From positions 3,286,001 to 3,350,000 of the forward strand of contig NC_071349.1 in assembly GCF_027744825.2 (NCBI RefSeq): a stretch of 64,000 nt of DNA. Reading direction: 5' to 3'. This document shows, in pieces, positions 62,571-64,000 of this stretch. The DNA is from Synchiropus splendidus (taxonomy: Eukaryota > Chordata > Actinopteri > Syngnathiformes > Callionymidae). Under the pieces are notes generated by a model that saw nothing but the letters and a program-made list of their open reading frames with translations, ran no database searches and had not been told where the DNA came from. Every line of letters starts with the position of its first letter. The stretch's first letter is position 1. The position numbers and the translations under genes are program-made.

Positions 62571-64000
62571 TTTGGAAAAACACTTCAGACAGCTTAGATT
62601 TGATGTGCAACTCCTCGAAAGACCCTATCTGCTATAGTGGGAGGCGAACATTTCATGTTCTGAAGCATCCCTGCAAAGTTATGCAACAATGCAGGAAACG
62701 CGTTTTCAGCCTGAGATAAGGTCGATTCCGGAACGCCAAACATAAAAATATTGATAACTTTGGAAAAACACTTCAGACAGCTTAGATTTGATGTGCAACT
62801 ACGAGAAAGACCCTTTCTGCTATAGTGGGAGGTGAAAATTTCAAGTTCTGAAGCTTCGATGCAAAGTTATGGCACAATGCGTAAAACTCGTTTTCAGCCT
62901 GAGATGAGGTTGATTTCAGAACGCCAAACATAAAAATGTTGATAACTTTGGAAAAACACTTCAGACAGCTTAGATTTGATGCGCAACTACGAGAAAGACC
63001 CTTTCTGCTATAGTGGGAGGTGAAAATTTCATGTTCTGAAGCTTCGCTGCAAAGTTGTGGCACAATGCAGAAAACGCATTTTCAGCCTGAGAAAAGGTGG
63101 GTTCCGGAACGCCAAACATAAAAATGTTGATAACTTTGGAAAAACACTTCAGACAGCTTAGATTTTATTTGCAACAACTAGAGAGACCCTTTCTGCTATA
63201 GTGGGATTTGAAAATTTCATGTTCAGAAGCTTCCCTGCAAAGTTATGGCAGAATGCGTAAATCGCGTTATCAGCCTGAGATAAGGTCGATTCCGGAACGC
63301 CAAACATAAAAATGTTGATAACTTTGGAAAAACACTTCAGACAGCTTAGATTTGATGTGCAACTACTAGAAAGACCCTTTCTGGTATTGTGTGAGTTGAA
63401 AATTTCATGTTCTGAAGCTTCCCTGCAAAGTTATGAGACAATGCAGAAAACAATTTTTCATCCTGAGATAAGGTCAATTCCGGAACGCCAAACATAAAAA
63501 TGTTGATAACTTTGGAAAAACACATCAGACAGCTTAGATTTGATCTGCAACTACTTGAAAGAGCCTTTCTGCTATAGTGGGAGGTTAAAATTTCATGTTC
63601 GGAAGCTTCCATGCAAAGTTATGGCACAATGCAGACAACTCGTTTTCAGCCTGAGATAAAGTCGATTCTGGAACGCCAAACATAAAAATGTTCATAACTT
63701 TCGAAAGACACTTCAGACAGCTTAGATTTGATGTGAAACTACTAAAAAGACCATTTCTGCTATAGTGGGATGTGAACATTTCATGTTCTGAAGCTTCCCT
63801 GCAAAGTTATGGCACAATGCAGAAAACGTGTTTTCAGCCTGAGATAAGGTTGATTCTGGAACGCCAAACATAAAAATGTTGATAACTTTGGAAAAACACA
63901 TCAGACAGCTTAGATTTGATCTGCAACTACTAAAAAGACCCTTTCTGCTATAGTGGGAGGAGAACATTTCATGTTCGGACGCTTCCCTGCAAAGTTATGG
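62571..64000 (+). repeat. Paralogous block G, copy 2, cut by the window end
   Basis: Copy of about 50930-52359 at +11641 bp. The match is still good at base 64000, so the block probably extends further and its true length is unknown. Confidence 0.78.

Larger units (their letters stand above)
37988..64000 (+). repeat. 188-bp satellite array, right arm (about 138 monomers)
   Basis: The same satellite resumes directly after the transposon, in the same orientation and in the register expected if the element had simply been inserted: the left arm stops at CAGCTTA and the right arm continues TATTTCATGTGCAGC. It runs without another interruption to the end of the window, where it is cut inside a monomer at AAAGTTATGG. 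The arm mixes higher-order blocks (38.2-48.6 kb and 56.4-59.0 kb) with more diverged monomers (48.6-56.4 kb and 59.0-64.0 kb). No gene is supported anywhere in it. Confidence 0.97.

Noticed and set aside
1..64000. CRISPR-like array because of regular repeats
   Set aside because: The repeats are 188 bp and contiguous with no unique spacers, and no cas genes are present; the sequence is eukaryotic satellite.
1..64000. Inverted monomers or hairpin-forming array arms
   Set aside because: Every monomer I examined reads in the + orientation; the recurrent plus- and minus-strand peptides stay on their own strand throughout.
1..64000. CTATAGTGGG in each monomer as a TATA-type promoter
   Set aside because: It is part of the monomer consensus with no initiator, gene or conserved spacing; many copies are altered (CTGTAGTGGG, CTACAGTGGG, CTAAGTGGG).

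Overview
The window is essentially one block of eukaryotic satellite DNA. A monomer of about 188 bp is repeated head-to-tail about 334 times, always in the same orientation. The array is broken once, by a 1207-bp DNA transposon at 36781-37987. I see no credible protein-coding gene, rRNA, tRNA, CRISPR array or other single-copy gene. Many 60-110-codon open frames exist on both strands, but they are by-products of the monomer: the frame shifts by two bases per repeat and the same peptides recur hundreds of times.

Organism: a long tandem array of this size, with higher-order structure and CpG-decay-type variants, suggests a heterochromatic (centromeric, pericentromeric or similar) region of an animal chromosome. 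The inserted element has CCGTA-TTTCCGGACTA termini and ATAAGCCGC subterminal motifs. From memory such termini are common in fish and other vertebrate genomes, so a vertebrate, perhaps a teleost, is my best guess. I do not recognise the satellite by name and cannot give a species.

Layout. (1) 1-10.2 kb: diverged monomers with only short-range repeats of 2-4 monomers and a 24-monomer-spaced paralogous patch. (2) 10.2-26.9 kb: nested higher-order repeats. A 3386-bp 18-mer is tandemly duplicated (10455-13840, 13841-17226). It is present once more in single form inside 20358-24338, and a partner segment follows each version (about 17.9-20.2 and 24.3-26.85 kb). (3) 27117-36500: a 4692-bp 25-mer in two near-identical tandem copies, itself containing a 940-bp 5-mer repeat. 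(4) 36781-37987: the transposon, flanked by a TA duplication, with C-type monomers continuing on both sides. (5) 38.2-48.6 kb: a mosaic of a roughly 2-kb block repeated at +3945/3946 bp and a 1691-bp 9-mer present three times, one copy lacking a monomer. (6) 48.6-56.4 kb: diverged monomers again. (7) 56391-59020: a 1315-bp 7-mer in two tandem copies. (8) 59.0-64.0 kb: monomers shared with the 48.7-52.4 kb region, including a block 11641 bp away that runs to the window end.

The repeat-length steps (752, 940, 1315, 1504, 1691, 3386, 3945, 4692, 6579, 6767, 11641 bp) are all close to whole multiples of 188. That is the signature of in-register unequal exchange or amplification. The monomer carries three short perfect palindromes (centres at GAAGCTTC, GAAAACGCGTTTTC and TTCCGGAA). 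Its CpGs are clustered in the last two palindromes and show frequent TpG/CpA variants, consistent with germline methylation. All comparisons were made by eye; I ran no alignment or database search.
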